Of a stretch of DNA of 64,000 nucleotides, positions 9,559 to 18,433 are shown piece by piece. The notes below the pieces were generated by a model. The model did not search any database, had not been told where the DNA came from, and worked only from the letters and a program-made list of their open reading frames with translations. Origin of the DNA: JAIYDJ01 sp031400505 (GTDB taxonomy: Bacteria > Pseudomonadota > Alphaproteobacteria > Rhodobacterales > Rhodobacteraceae); NCBI GenBank assembly GCA_031400505.1, contig JANNPZ010000063.1:39752-103751 (forward strand). Direction: 5' to 3'. The translations under genes and the position numbers were made by a program. Within the stretch, counting starts at the first letter, position 1; each line of letters starts with the position of its first letter.

Positions 9559-10467
9559 ATGAGTGCCAACGAAAAGCGGCAGGCCGCGGCGTCCGCCCGT
9601 GCGGGGTGGCTGCTGTCAACCCCGGCGCTGATCCTTCTCGGCGTTGGTGCGGCAGGGCCACTTCTGATCGTTTTGGTCTATTCGTTTATGGAAGCCGGGC
9701 AATACGGCAACGTCGAGTGGCGGTTCAGCCTGGACGGCTGGGTGGCCACGTTGTTTTCGCGCGACATCTTCGACGGGACGCTGTCGCTGGCCGATGCGCA
9801 TCTGACGATCCTGTGGCGGTCGGTGAAACTGTCGCTTCAGACAACCCTGCTGACTTTTCTGGTCGGCTTTCCGACCGCATGGTTCATCGCCACCCGCCCA
9901 CCCCAGCAGCGCGCGATGTGGCTGTTTCTGATCACCATCCCGTTCTGGACCAACCTCTTGATCCGCACCTTTGCGATCAACGAGATCATCCGCAACGAGG
10001 GCCTCTTGAACCGCATCCTCTTGGGCAGCGGGATCAGGACCGAGCCTTTGGTGATCATCTACAGCGACTTTGCGGTGTTTGTGGGCATGACCTATGTTTA
10101 CCTGCCGCTGATGGTGTTGCCGCTGTTCGCGGCCATCGACCGGTTCGACATGCGCCTGCTGGAGGCGGGCTATGATCTTTACGCCAGCCGCTGGCAGGTG
10201 TTGCGCCGGGTGATCCTGCCCATCGTGAAGCCGGGCATCGTGGCGGGGTCGATCCTTGTTTTTGTGCCATCCCTCGGGGCTTATGTCACGCCGCGCATCC
10301 TGGGGGGCGGCAAGAACATGATGATCGGCAATTTCATCGAATTGCAGTTCGGTCAGGGGCGCAACTGGCCGCTGGGGGCGGCGCTGTCGGTCATCCTGCT
10401 GGTGATCGTGACCGTGGCGCTGCTGGTTTATGTGCGGGCGTCGAACCGGGGGTCGGCACATGGCTGA
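9559..10467 (+). CDS. Polyamine-type ABC transporter permease (PotB-like)
   Basis: Inner-membrane permease of 302 residues with six predicted helices and the EAA-type loop (EAGYDLYASRWQVLRRVILP, near residue 200) that contacts the ATPase. It belongs to the spermidine/putrescine/iron-type permease family. It starts at ATG 9559. A 12-codon ORF (9524-9562) starting with a near copy of the same start (MSASAK versus MSANEK) precedes it and ends in an ATGA overlap with this gene. Its stop overlaps the next permease start (10460). Confidence 0.9.
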   Translation: MSANEKRQAAASARAGWLLSTPALILLGVGAAGPLLIVLVYSFMEAGQYGNVEWRFSLDGWVATLFSRDIFDGTLSLADAHLTILWRSVKLSLQTTLLTFLVGFPTAWFIATRPPQQRAMWLFLITIPFWTNLLIRTFAINEIIRNEGLLNRILLGSGIRTEPLVIIYSDFAVFVGMTYVYLPLMVLPLFAAIDRFDMRLLEAGYDLYASRWQVLRRVILPIVKPGIVAGSILVFVPSLGAYVTPRILGGGKNMMIGNFIELQFGQGRNWPLGAALSVILLVIVTVALLVYVRASNRGSAHG

Positions 10468-11263
10468 TCGCGGGTTCGCCGTCGCAAGGCTGCCGGGATT
10501 CACCGCGACCGCCATTGTGGTTTTTGTCTGCCTCTACCTGCCGATCCTGATGTTGGTCGTCTATTCCTTCAACGCCGGAAATTCGGTCGCGAGCTTTGAA
10601 GGGTTTTCGCTGCAATGGTACGTCAAGGCCTGGCAGAACGATGCGGTGCTCGATGCCACGCTGCGCTCGCTGACCATAGCCTCGCTGGCGGCGTTGATTT
10701 CGACTGTGGTGGCGACGATGGCCGCCCTTGGCACCACGCGCAGGCGCGCCTTCAAGGGGCAGACCCTGATCTATGTGATGATCAACCAGCCGCTGATGGT
10801 GCCAGAGATTGTGACCGCCGTGGCGCTGCTTATCCTGTTTGCTTCGGTCAAGGTGGCGACGGGGTATCAGGGCCTTGGCTATCTGGTCCTTGCCCATTCG
10901 GCTTTTTGCATTCCCTTTGCATATCTGCCGATCCGCGCGCGTCTGGAAGGCATGGATCTGACGCTCGAAACAGCGGCATCCGACCTTTATGCCAGCCCGT
11001 GGCAGGCGTTCCGGCGGGTGACGCTGCCCTTGCTGTTGCCGGGGATCGCGGCTGGGCTGATGCTGGCCTTTGTAACCTCGCTTGATGATGTGGTGATCAC
11101 GCTCTTTGTGAAATCGGCGGGGCAGGATACGCTGCCGACGTACATGCTGGGCCAGATCCGGCGGCAGATCACGACCGAGACCTATGCGATCTCGACCGTG
11201 CTGCTGGGCCTGACCGTGGTGCTGCTGACGTTGTTCTTTGTGCTGACGCGCAAGAAAGCCTGA
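10460..11263 (+). CDS. Polyamine-type ABC transporter permease (PotC-like)
   Basis: Second inner-membrane permease, 267 residues with six helices; the EAA loop is ASDLYASPWQAFRRVTLPLL (about residues 173-192). It overlaps the preceding permease by 8 bp, which indicates translational coupling. Partner of the permease at 9559 and the ATPase at 8462 in a heterodimeric importer. Confidence 0.9.
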   Translation: MADRGFAVARLPGFTATAIVVFVCLYLPILMLVVYSFNAGNSVASFEGFSLQWYVKAWQNDAVLDATLRSLTIASLAALISTVVATMAALGTTRRRAFKGQTLIYVMINQPLMVPEIVTAVALLILFASVKVATGYQGLGYLVLAHSAFCIPFAYLPIRARLEGMDLTLETAASDLYASPWQAFRRVTLPLLLPGIAAGLMLAFVTSLDDVVITLFVKSAGQDTLPTYMLGQIRRQITTETYAISTVLLGLTVVLLTLFFVLTRKKA

Positions 11264-11294
11264 CCAAAACCAATAACCAACCGGGAGACTGACG

Positions 11295-12320
11295 ATGAAA
11301 AGACTTCTTTCCGCAACGGCCCTGCTGCTGGCGGGCACCGCCATGGCGCAGGCCGAAGGCGAATTGCAGCTTTACAACTGGGGCGACTACACGAGCCCTG
11401 AGTTGCTGGCGAAGTTCGAGGCCGAAACCGGCATCAAGGTGACGGTGACCGATTACGACAGCAACGACACCGCCTTGGCCAAGGTCGAGGCGGGCGGGCA
11501 CGGGTTTGACCTTGTGGTGCCATCGGCCAACTATGTGCCTATCTGGGTCGAAAAAGGGCTGGTAACCGAGTTCGACCTGACCAAGCTGGCGAACCACGGC
11601 AACATCGCGCCGGAATGGCTGGCCGTGAACTATGACGAAGGCCGCAGGTATTCTATCCCGTGGCTTTGGGGAAGCACGGGCGTCGCCGTCAACCAGGGTG
11701 TCTATTCGGGTGACGTGAATACTTCGGCCATCTGGCTGGACCCACCGCCCGAACTAGTGGGCAAGATCAACGTGACGCCCGAGATGAACGACATCGTGGC
11801 GCTGGCCACGATGTATATGGGCGGTGAAGTGTGTTCAGAGGACGCCGACCTGCTGAAAAAGGTCCGCGACAAGTTGATGGAAGCCAAGCCCAAATGGGTG
11901 TCGATGGACTACAGCATGACCGAGAAGATGGCGGCGAACGATGTGTCGGCGACGGTCTACTACAACGGAGCGATGTTCCGGGCGCGGCTCTTGAACCCCG
12001 ACGTCAAGTACGGCTATCCGAAGGAAGGTTTCATCCTGTGGATGGATCAGGTGATGCTGCTGCAGGACGCGGTCAACGTCGAGGAGGCGTACAAGTTCCT
12101 CGACTTCATCATGGTGCCCGAGAATGCGGCGATGATCTCGGCCTTTGCGCGGTATGCCAACGGCATCGCGGGGTCAGAGCCGTTCATGCCTGCCGACATG
12201 AAGGACGCGCCTGAGCTCGTCATTCCGGCGGAACTGGCTGACAAGGGCGTTTTCTTCGGCAACTGCTCGCCCAAGGCGGTGGAATACATCACCGCGATCT
12301 GGACCGAACTGCAAAAATGA
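11295..12320 (+). CDS. Periplasmic polyamine-type substrate-binding protein (PotD/PotF-like)
   Basis: Solute-binding protein of 341 residues with a signal peptide (MKRLLSATALLLAGTAMAQA) and the family's first strand ELQLYNWGDYTSPELLAKFE. PotD/PotF proteins bind the polyamine using aromatic and acidic residues; the NWGDYT segment and the acidic DYDSNDT stretch fit. It is the last gene of the amidase-ABC operon and is followed by a terminator hairpin at 12327. The ligand may be a polyamine or an amide derivative of one, given the linked amidase; that is inference. Confidence 0.9.
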   Translation: MKRLLSATALLLAGTAMAQAEGELQLYNWGDYTSPELLAKFEAETGIKVTVTDYDSNDTALAKVEAGGHGFDLVVPSANYVPIWVEKGLVTEFDLTKLANHGNIAPEWLAVNYDEGRRYSIPWLWGSTGVAVNQGVYSGDVNTSAIWLDPPPELVGKINVTPEMNDIVALATMYMGGEVCSEDADLLKKVRDKLMEAKPKWVSMDYSMTEKMAANDVSATVYYNGAMFRARLLNPDVKYGYPKEGFILWMDQVMLLQDAVNVEEAYKFLDFIMVPENAAMISAFARYANGIAGSEPFMPADMKDAPELVIPAELADKGVFFGNCSPKAVEYITAIWTELQK

Positions 12321-12326
12321 CGCGAC

Positions 12327-12360
12327 CCGGCCCGCGGCCTTTGTGCTGCGGGCCGGATTT
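12327..12360 (+). terminator. Rho-independent terminator-like hairpin after the polyamine operon
   Basis: Perfect 9-bp arms CCGGCCCGC (12327-12335) and GCGGGCCGG (12348-12356), followed by ATTT. It lies between two convergent genes, 6 bp after the binding-protein stop. Confidence 0.65.
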
Positions 12361-12372
12361 CCCGGGGCCGCG

Positions 12373-13389
12373 CTAAAGGCTGGATTGGCGCAACAGCAGT
12401 TCCGGCTGGATTGCGACGGTCATCGGACCGCTGTGCCTGCCATCCAGCACATCAAGGATCAACAGGGCCGCACGCGTACCGATGTCGCGCGGAAACGGGT
12501 TGATCGTGGTCAGCGACGGCACGCAGACGCCGCCGATTTCGTAATCGCCAAAACCGGCAATCGACACTTGGGCGGGCACCGCGATGCCCGCCCTTTGACA
12601 CTCGGTCAGCGCCCCGAAAGCCGACAGATCCGAGACGCAGATCACCGCCTGCGTATCGGGCAGATCGTTCAGCAGACGGCCCATCGCATCGGCCCCTTCG
12701 CGCATCGAGATCGGCGGCGGGCCTGCCGCTATCAGGCGGGTCGCGTTCAGGCCATGCGCCAGCATCGCTGCAATGAAACCCACACGGCGGTCCGCACCGC
12801 GGGTGTCGCGACTGGCATCACCGCCGATGAAGGCGATGCGGGTAAGACCTTTGGCCACGAAATGATCGACCATCCCGCGCACCGCCTGCGCGTTGGAAAA
12901 GCCCACGACATGGCCAATCGGTGCCTCTGGCAGATCCCAGGTTTCGACCACGGGTATGGCTGCATTTTCCAGCAGGCGGCGGGTGCGCGGCGTGTGGCGT
13001 CCCCCGGTCACCACGATCGCCTCGGGGCGGCGGCGCAGAAACTGCTCGACCAGCCGCTCTTCTTCGGCCATGTCATAGTCGGTGTATCCCAGCAGGATTT
13101 GCAGCCCCCGCTCCTTCAACCGTTCAGAAAGACCACGAACGGTTTCGGCAAAATTGGCGTTGTTGATCGACGGGATGGTTACGGCGACGAAATCCGTCCT
13201 TTGCGACCGCAGACTCGACGCGGTGGCATCGAACACATAGCCAAGATCATCCGCCGCCGTCAGGATGGCGCGCCGTGTCGTATCGCTGACCGACGAGTCC
13301 TGCTTGTAGGCGCGGCTGACCGTCATCGGCGAAACCCCGGCAAGTCGGGCGACATCGGCCATGGTTGGGGGTTTGCGGGCTTGCGTCAT
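12373..13389 (-). CDS. LacI-family transcriptional repressor of the sugar-acid cluster
   Basis: 338 residues with an intact N-terminal helix-turn-helix (MADVARLAGVSPMTVSRAYK, about residues 9-28), a hinge helix, and a full periplasmic-binding-protein-like effector domain. It is a GntR/IdnR-type member, consistent with its place beside gluconokinase and idonate dehydrogenase genes. The start is ATG 13389; an in-frame upstream ATG at 13413 would put the coding region across the operator-like palindrome at 13398-13409. That palindrome, just upstream of the chosen start, suggests autoregulation; an identical core at 18447 suggests it also controls the lactonase/glcG-like divergon. The ligand is probably a gluconate or ketogluconate derivative. 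Confidence 0.88.
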   Translation of the reverse strand: MTQARKPPTMADVARLAGVSPMTVSRAYKQDSSVSDTTRRAILTAADDLGYVFDATASSLRSQRTDFVAVTIPSINNANFAETVRGLSERLKERGLQILLGYTDYDMAEEERLVEQFLRRRPEAIVVTGGRHTPRTRRLLENAAIPVVETWDLPEAPIGHVVGFSNAQAVRGMVDHFVAKGLTRIAFIGGDASRDTRGADRRVGFIAAMLAHGLNATRLIAAGPPPISMREGADAMGRLLNDLPDTQAVICVSDLSAFGALTECQRAGIAVPAQVSIAGFGDYEIGGVCVPSLTTINPFPRDIGTRAALLILDVLDGRHSGPMTVAIQPELLLRQSSL

Positions 13390-13397
13390 GGCCTGTT

Positions 13398-13409
13398 GGT
13401 ATCGATACC
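13398..13409. promoter_or_regulatory. LacI-type operator (GGTATCGATACC)
   Basis: A 12-bp perfect palindrome 8 bp upstream of the LacI start codon, in the 54-bp gap between the SDR operon and this regulator gene. It is the same sequence as the core of the palindrome at 18447-18462. Confidence 0.7.
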
Positions 13410-13443
13410 CCACACCAAAATCCAGCCCCGCACGACCGGGGGG

Positions 13444-13779
13444 TCACCCAAGGGGGAAGTCATGGGCAGTCGTTACGTGATGATGAATGCGCCCGGTGAA
13501 GAAACGGGCAAGAACAGCGTCTGTCGCAGCCTTGCCGGCTGTGCGGGCGGGGCTGGCAAGCGCTGTGGCGACAGCGGCCAGATCGGGATAGCTGACCGCA
13601 AGGATAAGCGGGTATTCCGGCGCACCATCATCGCGGCTTTCGGCAAAGCAGACCCGAACCGCCAGCGCCCCCGGAAACATCTTCCATTTGGGCAAAAGCT
13701 CTGCAAGCACCGCCTCGCGAAAGGCAGCCTCCAGACCGTGGTGAATGGTGCCTTCGAACAGCGCATAGCGGGTGATCAT
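13444..13779 (-). CDS. Small protein of unknown function in the sugar-acid operon
   Basis: 111 residues, soluble, with no signal peptide or membrane segment. The alternation of short strands and helices (MITRYALFEGTIHHGLEAAF, then ALAVRVCFAE and YPLILAVSYPDLAAVATALA) looks like a ferredoxin-like dimeric alpha/beta-barrel protein, the fold used by mutarotases and small monooxygenases. It is the last gene of a four-gene operon whose start overlaps the preceding stop by ATGA (13776-13779). A mutarotase-like role is possible but unproven. Confidence 0.65.
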   Translation of the reverse strand: MITRYALFEGTIHHGLEAAFREAVLAELLPKWKMFPGALAVRVCFAESRDDGAPEYPLILAVSYPDLAAVATALASPARTAGKAATDAVLARFFTGRIHHHVTTAHDFPLG

Positions 13780-14663
13780 GCAAGCAATTCCTTTCGGGGT
13801 CCCTTGAAGTATTCCATCAGCACCGCCTGATCCTCGCCGCCGTACCCTGCTGCGGTCAACATCCGGTGCACTTCGGCACAGACCGCCGTCATCGGCATGG
13901 AAGTGTTGGACAGGCGGGCAAGATCCTGAGCGCCGTTCAGGTCTTTCACCATGTTGTCGATCCGTCCGGTGCGGCGGTAATCACGCGCGGCAAAGCGTGG
14001 CATGTATTCCTGCAAAATCGCACTGTCGGCACGACCTCCGTTCAGGGCCTGCGGGATCTTGCTGACATCGACCCCGGCGGCCTCGGCAAGCGCCGTTGCT
14101 TCGGCCACCGCAAGAAAATTCAGGCCGCAAAGCACCTGATTGATCAGCTTTGTCGTCTGCCCCGCACCGACCGCGCCCATCCGTGTCTGGTTGCTGGCAA
14201 CATGCGCCAGCACCATTTGTGCTTTGGCGACGTCGGCTTCGTCCCCGCCCTGCATCAGGGTCAACTGACCTGTCGCAGCCTTGGGGATACCGCCGGACAG
14301 CGGGCTGTCCACCCAGCGCAGGCCCAGCAAATCGGCATCCGCTGCAAGCACTTTGGTAGACGCAGGATCGATTGACGACATGTCGATGATCAGCGTTCCG
14401 GGTGCTGCGCCTTTCGCCACACCTTGCGAGCCAAAGACGGCAATGCGCACGATAGGCGCTGCGTTGAGCGACAAGATCACCGCCTCTGCCCCTTGCGCGG
14501 CTTCGGCTGCCGACGTGGCGGCCGTGGCCCCCAATCCGACCAGTCCAGCCACCTTTTCGGCATCGGGGTCGAACACAATCAGCGGCGTACCTGTGGTCAC
14601 GAGGCGCGCGCCGATAGCCCCGCCCATTGCGCCAGCGCCGATCAGGGCAACGGATGGGGTCAT
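13776..14663 (-). CDS. Beta-hydroxyacid dehydrogenase family (GarR/3-hydroxyisobutyrate dehydrogenase-like)
   Basis: 295 residues. An N-terminal NAD(P)-binding fold with GAGAMGGAIGARL is followed by a helical C-terminal domain. The substrate-binding SGG segment (DSPLSGGIPKA) and the catalytic Lys (GQTTKLINQ, about residue 170) are intact. The family reduces or oxidises beta-hydroxyacids such as tartronate semialdehyde, 3-hydroxyisobutyrate or gluconate-type acids. Its coupling with gluconokinase and a ketogluconate-type SDR suggests a sugar-acid substrate. It overlaps its neighbours by ATGA on both sides. Confidence 0.85.
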   Translation of the reverse strand: MTPSVALIGAGAMGGAIGARLVTTGTPLIVFDPDAEKVAGLVGLGATAATSAAEAAQGAEAVILSLNAAPIVRIAVFGSQGVAKGAAPGTLIIDMSSIDPASTKVLAADADLLGLRWVDSPLSGGIPKAATGQLTLMQGGDEADVAKAQMVLAHVASNQTRMGAVGAGQTTKLINQVLCGLNFLAVAEATALAEAAGVDVSKIPQALNGGRADSAILQEYMPRFAARDYRRTGRIDNMVKDLNGAQDLARLSNTSMPMTAVCAEVHRMLTAAGYGGEDQAVLMEYFKGPRKELLA

Positions 14664-15157
14664 ATCGTGCCTCCTACAACAGTCTTGGCAATCGTTTCGA
14701 TCAAATCGGCCAGCGGCTGTTCAATCGAAACGGTCAGCGCCTCGTCAGGCCCCGGAGGTTCAAGCGTTGCTAGCTGGCTGTCCAACAAACCGGGGGGCAT
14801 GTAGTGCCCGATCCGCGCCGCCATGCGCGATGCAATCACCGCGCGACGTCCCGCAAGGTGCACAAACTGTACAGGCCCGCCTGCCCCGGCCCGGATGCGG
14901 TCGCGGTAGGCGCGTCGCAGCGCCGAGCAGCCGATGATCAGCGGCGTATCGCAAGCCAGTGCCTGCGCCACCCGGTCCAGCCATGGCCAGCGGTCTGCAT
15001 CGGTCAACGGGATGCCAGCGGCCATCTTCGCGACACTGTCGGGCGAATGCAGGTCGTCCCCGTCAAGATAGTGAATGCCCAGACGGTCTGACAGTGCCGC
15101 CCCGACACTGGATTTTCCGGATCCCGACACCCCCATGATCACGATCCGCATTGTCAT
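14660..15157 (-). CDS. gntK: Gluconokinase (GntK/IdnK type)
   Basis: Phosphorylates gluconate to 6-phosphogluconate, feeding the Entner-Doudoroff and pentose phosphate pathways. 165 residues, close to E. coli GntK. The P-loop is GVSGSGKSS (about residues 10-18); the substrate-binding DGDDLHS and the later GCSALRRAYRD segment are also typical. I chose the ATG at 15157 because it overlaps the SDR stop as ATGA; the longer open frame upstream is the SDR gene's shadow. Second gene of the operon. Confidence 0.92.
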   Translation of the reverse strand: MTMRIVIMGVSGSGKSSVGAALSDRLGIHYLDGDDLHSPDSVAKMAAGIPLTDADRWPWLDRVAQALACDTPLIIGCSALRRAYRDRIRAGAGGPVQFVHLAGRRAVIASRMAARIGHYMPPGLLDSQLATLEPPGPDEALTVSIEQPLADLIETIAKTVVGGTI

Positions 15158-15909
15158 AGAGATGCCGTGATACCACCATCGACATATAGAATGTGGCCGT
15201 TGACGAAACTTGCCGCATCTGACGCAAGGAAAATGCAAGCCCCTTGCAATTCCTCGACTTTTCCCCAGCGGCCAGCGGGCGTCCGCTTTTCCAGCCATGC
15301 CGTGAAAGCTGGATCGCCAACCAGTGCAGCATTCAGCGGTGTATCGAAATAGCCCGGTGCGATGGCGTTGCAGTTCAGCCCGTGCTTGGCCCAATCTGTG
15401 GCCATGCCTTTGGTCAGGTTTCCCACCGCACCTTTGGTCGCCGTATAGGGCGCGATGCCCGGGCGAGCGAGTGCAGTCTGGACAGACGCGATGTTGATGA
15501 TCCGCCCTGCGCCGCGCGCGATCATGTGCCGCGCAACCGCCTGGCCGACATGGAACACCGAAGCGATGTTGGTTTGCAGCAACCGCTCGAATGCGTCGGG
15601 CGGAAAGTCTTCGAGCGGGGCACGGTGCTGCATTCCTGCGTTGTTCACCAGAATGTCGATCTGCCCGCCGGTTTCTTCGAATTGATCAACCGCCGTTCTG
15701 ACCGCCGCGTGGTCTGTGGCGTCAAAGGGCAGCATCTGTGCTCCGGCAATCCGGGCGGCCGCGGTCGCCAGTTTGCCCGCGTCACGCCCGTTCAACACGA
15801 CCTTCGCCCCGGCGGCGGCCAATCCCTGCGCCAGGGCAAAGCCGATGCCTTGCGATGATCCCGTGATCAGCGCGCGGCGCCCGGTCAAGTCGAACAACTT
15901 TGGTCCCAT
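15154..15909 (-). CDS. Short-chain dehydrogenase, gluconate 5-dehydrogenase-like
   Basis: 251-residue classical SDR. The cofactor motif is TGSSQGIG (about residue 17), NNAG follows near 90, the catalytic Ser is in NIASVQ, and the Tyr/Lys pair is in PYTATKGA. It resembles gluconate 5-dehydrogenase (IdnO/Gno), which interconverts 5-ketogluconate and gluconate. With the zinc dehydrogenase at 16952 and gluconokinase it would complete L-idonate to 6-phosphogluconate. First gene of the minus-strand operon, 45 bp from a LacI-type operator. 2-deoxygluconate 3-dehydrogenase is an alternative. Confidence 0.88.
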   Translation of the reverse strand: MGPKLFDLTGRRALITGSSQGIGFALAQGLAAAGAKVVLNGRDAGKLATAAARIAGAQMLPFDATDHAAVRTAVDQFEETGGQIDILVNNAGMQHRAPLEDFPPDAFERLLQTNIASVFHVGQAVARHMIARGAGRIINIASVQTALARPGIAPYTATKGAVGNLTKGMATDWAKHGLNCNAIAPGYFDTPLNAALVGDPAFTAWLEKRTPAGRWGKVEELQGACIFLASDAASFVNGHILYVDGGITASL

Positions 15910-15954
15910 GTGACGCTTCCCTTCAGATCGCACTCGACAGGCCAGCCTTCGATG

Positions 15955-15983
15955 TTTATGTTATCGATAACAAAACCTGTCAA
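15955..15983 (-). promoter_or_regulatory. Promoter with LacI-type operator in its spacer
   Basis: On the minus strand, TTGACA (15983-15978) and CATAAA (15960-15955) are separated by exactly 17 bp, a good sigma-70 promoter for the SDR operon. The spacer and -10 edge carry the perfect 14-bp palindrome TGTTATCGATAACA (15959-15972). A repressor bound there would block the promoter and could also affect the divergent gene at 16005. Confidence 0.7.
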
Positions 15984-16004
15984 GCGCCAATGATCGGAGA
16001 GAGA

Positions 16005-16952
16005 ATGACAAAGCCCCACATCCTGCAAACCGGAAACCTTCCGGATTGGGATCAGGTTCCCCTCGACGCGGCGTTCCAGGTGCGTCGGTATTTCGAAGCT
16101 GCCGACAAGACTGCGTTTCTGGCGCAGTTTGGCCCGCAGGTTCGCGGGATCGCCACGCGCGGCGACCTTGGGGCCAGTGCCGCGATGATTGCGGCCTGCC
16201 CCCATCTGGAGGTGATCTGCGTGTACGGCGTTGGCTACGATGCTGTAGACCTCGATGCTTGTCGCGCGCGGGGCATCCGCGTGACCAACACGCCCGATGT
16301 CCTGACAAACGACGTGGCCGATCTGGGGGTCGCGATGATGTTGGTGCAATCGCGCGGCATGATCGGTGCGGATGCCTGGGCGCGCGACGGGTCTTGGGCT
16401 GCCAAGGGGATGTACCCGTTGCAGCACAAGGTCTGGGGACAACGCGCGGGCGTGCTCGGCCTTGGCCGGATTGGCTACGAGGTGGCAAGGCGGCTTGCAG
16501 CATTCGACATGCAGATCGCGTATTCAGCCCGAAGCCCGAAAGAAATCAGCGAGGATTGGAAGTTTGTCGCAGACCCGGTTGCCTTGGCAGCACAGTCTGA
16601 TTTTCTGTTCGTGACGCTCGCCGCATCGCCGGCAACCCGGCACATCGTCGGCGCAGAGGTCATAGCAGCATTGGGACCCAGGGGCATGCTGATCAACATC
16701 AGCCGCGCGTCGAACATCGACGAAGAGGCTTTGCTGTCGGCGCTGGAAAATGGCGCGCTCGGGTCTGCGGCGCTTGATGTGTTCGAAGGCGAGCCACGGC
16801 TGAATCCGCGGTTTCTGGCGTTGCCGAACGTCCTTTTGCAGCCGCACCATGCCAGCGGCACCTTCGAGACGCGGCAGGCAATGGGCAAGTTGTTGCGAGA
16901 CAATCTGTCGGCGCATTTCGCAGGTGCGCCCTTGTTGACGGCCGTGTTGTGA
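16005..16952 (+). CDS. D-isomer-specific 2-hydroxyacid dehydrogenase (GhrB/2-ketogluconate reductase-like)
   Basis: 315 residues. The NAD(P) fold has GLGRIGYEVARRL (about residue 150). The catalytic Arg (ISRASNIDEEAL), Glu (FEGEP) and His (QPHHASGT) are all present. The family includes glyoxylate/hydroxypyruvate and 2-ketogluconate reductases; the context favours a ketogluconate or related sugar acid. The start at ATG 16005 has GGAGAGAG just upstream and lies 33 bp from the shared operator at 15959-15972. Its TGA overlaps the next gene's ATG (TGATG). Confidence 0.87.
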   Translation: MTKPHILQTGNLPDWDQVPLDAAFQVRRYFEAADKTAFLAQFGPQVRGIATRGDLGASAAMIAACPHLEVICVYGVGYDAVDLDACRARGIRVTNTPDVLTNDVADLGVAMMLVQSRGMIGADAWARDGSWAAKGMYPLQHKVWGQRAGVLGLGRIGYEVARRLAAFDMQIAYSARSPKEISEDWKFVADPVALAAQSDFLFVTLAASPATRHIVGAEVIAALGPRGMLINISRASNIDEEALLSALENGALGSAALDVFEGEPRLNPRFLALPNVLLQPHHASGTFETRQAMGKLLRDNLSAHFAGAPLLTAVL

Positions 16953-17986
16953 TGCGGGCGATTGTCATTCACGCAGCGCAGGATTTGCGGATCGAAGAGC
17001 ATCCAGCAGATGCACCAGGACCGGGGCAATTGCGGCTGCGACTGGCCACCGGCGGGGTTTGCGGGTCGGATCTGCACTACTACAACCACGGAGGCTTCGG
17101 GACAGTGCGCCTGCGCGAGCCGATGATTCTGGGGCATGAGGTTTCGGCGTTTGTCGCAGAAATCGGCCCGGGTGTTTCGGGGTTTGCACTGGGTCAGCTG
17201 GTGGCGGTATCACCCAGCAGGCCATGCAGCCAGTGCCGCTATTGCCTTGAAGGTCTGCCGAACCAATGCCTGAACATGCGATTTTACGGCAGTGCGATGC
17301 CGTTCCCGCATATTCAGGGCGCATTCCGCGAAAGCCTGGTGGCTGACGCCAGCCAATGCGTCGATGCGACCGGGCTGACCCCTGGCGAAGCCGCGATGGC
17401 AGAACCGCTGGCCGTGACGTTGCACGCGACGGTGCGGGCGGGGGGGATGCTGGGCAAGCGCGTCCTTGTCACTGGCTGCGGGCCGATCGGGGCGCTGGCG
17501 ATCCTCGCTGCGCGGCGGGCAGGTGCGGCAGAGATCGTGGCGACCGACCTTTCGGATTTTACACTGGCGCTGGCAAGACGCGTGGGGGCCGACCGTGTCA
17601 TCAACACCGGCAAAGAGCCGGATTTGTTGGCAAGTTATGCTGCGGACAAAGGCTATTTCGACGTCCTTTATGAATGCACTGGGGTTGCCGCGGCACTGGC
17701 GGGCGGCATCGCGGCACTGCGGCCAAGAGCGGTCGTGTTGCAGCTGGGTCTTGGCGGTGACATGTCTGTGCCGATGATGGCGATCACCGCCAAAGAGTTG
17801 GACCTGCGCGGATCGTTCCGGTTTCACGGCGAATTCGGCATCGGCGTGGGCCTGATGCAAAAAGGGCTTGTCGATGTAAAGCCGCTGATCACCCACACTG
17901 TTCCGCTTGCGCAGGCAGAAACAGCATTTCGCCTGGCATCAGACAGATCGAAGGCAATGAAGGCTCAGATCGTGTTTTCCGATTGA
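16952..17986 (+). CDS. Zinc-dependent alcohol dehydrogenase, L-idonate 5-dehydrogenase-like
   Basis: 344-residue medium-chain dehydrogenase. Catalytic zinc ligands are visible in GGVCGSDLHYYNHGG, GHE and AEPLA. The structural zinc site is CSQCRYCLEGLPNQC. The NAD-binding segment is GCGPIGALA. The sequence fits L-idonate 5-dehydrogenase (IdnD), which oxidises L-idonate to 5-ketogluconate; the downstream steps are encoded by the divergent SDR and gluconokinase. Translationally coupled to the preceding dehydrogenase. Confidence 0.88.
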   Translation: MRAIVIHAAQDLRIEEHPADAPGPGQLRLRLATGGVCGSDLHYYNHGGFGTVRLREPMILGHEVSAFVAEIGPGVSGFALGQLVAVSPSRPCSQCRYCLEGLPNQCLNMRFYGSAMPFPHIQGAFRESLVADASQCVDATGLTPGEAAMAEPLAVTLHATVRAGGMLGKRVLVTGCGPIGALAILAARRAGAAEIVATDLSDFTLALARRVGADRVINTGKEPDLLASYAADKGYFDVLYECTGVAAALAGGIAALRPRAVVLQLGLGGDMSVPMMAITAKELDLRGSFRFHGEFGIGVGLMQKGLVDVKPLITHTVPLAQAETAFRLASDRSKAMKAQIVFSD

Positions 17987-17996
17987 ACTACAGCAG

Positions 17997-18416
17997 TCAG
18001 CCCGCTGTGGCCCCGATGGCGGCAAGCGCCGCGAGGGCCACCACGACATCCTGATCGCCGCTGCCCGACCCCACGCCGATCCCCCCCAGCAGCGCCCCGC
18101 CCCGCCAGATCGGCAAGCCACCGCGCAATCCCGTGACAGCCCCGTCGGTTGCTGCGGCAATGGCGAGGCGGACCTCTTGGGGTATCGCGTCAGACGGTTT
18201 GCCGGTCGAGGCTGCCGTCTGCGCCTTGGCCCGCGCAGAGCGCATCGACAGCACTCTTGAACCCGCCATGCGAAGAACCGCACTGTCCACTGCCGATGCA
18301 TCCACGATCACGATGCACTGCGGTTGCCCCATTGCTGTGGCCGTTTCCGCCGCTGCCCGCAGCATCGCCAGCAGGGCAAAGTCACTAAGCCGTTCGGTGG
18401 GATGGGTGATCTGCAT
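17997..18416 (-). CDS. GlcG/HbpS-family protein (DUF336)
   Basis: 139-residue protein of the GlcG/HbpS family, often seen beside dehydrogenases and glycolate or diol utilisation genes and reported to bind haem or small ligands in some members. Typical features here are the central CIVIVDASAV strand and the glycine-rich GLPIWRGGALLGGIGVGSGS ending. It is divergent from the lactonase gene, with a shared operator at 18447. Function in this pathway is unknown. Confidence 0.8.
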   Translation of the reverse strand: MQITHPTERLSDFALLAMLRAAAETATAMGQPQCIVIVDASAVDSAVLRMAGSRVLSMRSARAKAQTAASTGKPSDAIPQEVRLAIAAATDGAVTGLRGGLPIWRGGALLGGIGVGSGSGDQDVVVALAALAAIGATAG

Positions 18417-18433
18417 GAGATTGGCCTTTCGAT

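Noticed and set aside
12343..13830. 495-codon plus-strand ORF across the LacI gene
   Set aside because: Antisense to a clear LacI-family protein; the product is rich in Arg, His and Gln with no domain, as expected of a GC-rich shadow frame.
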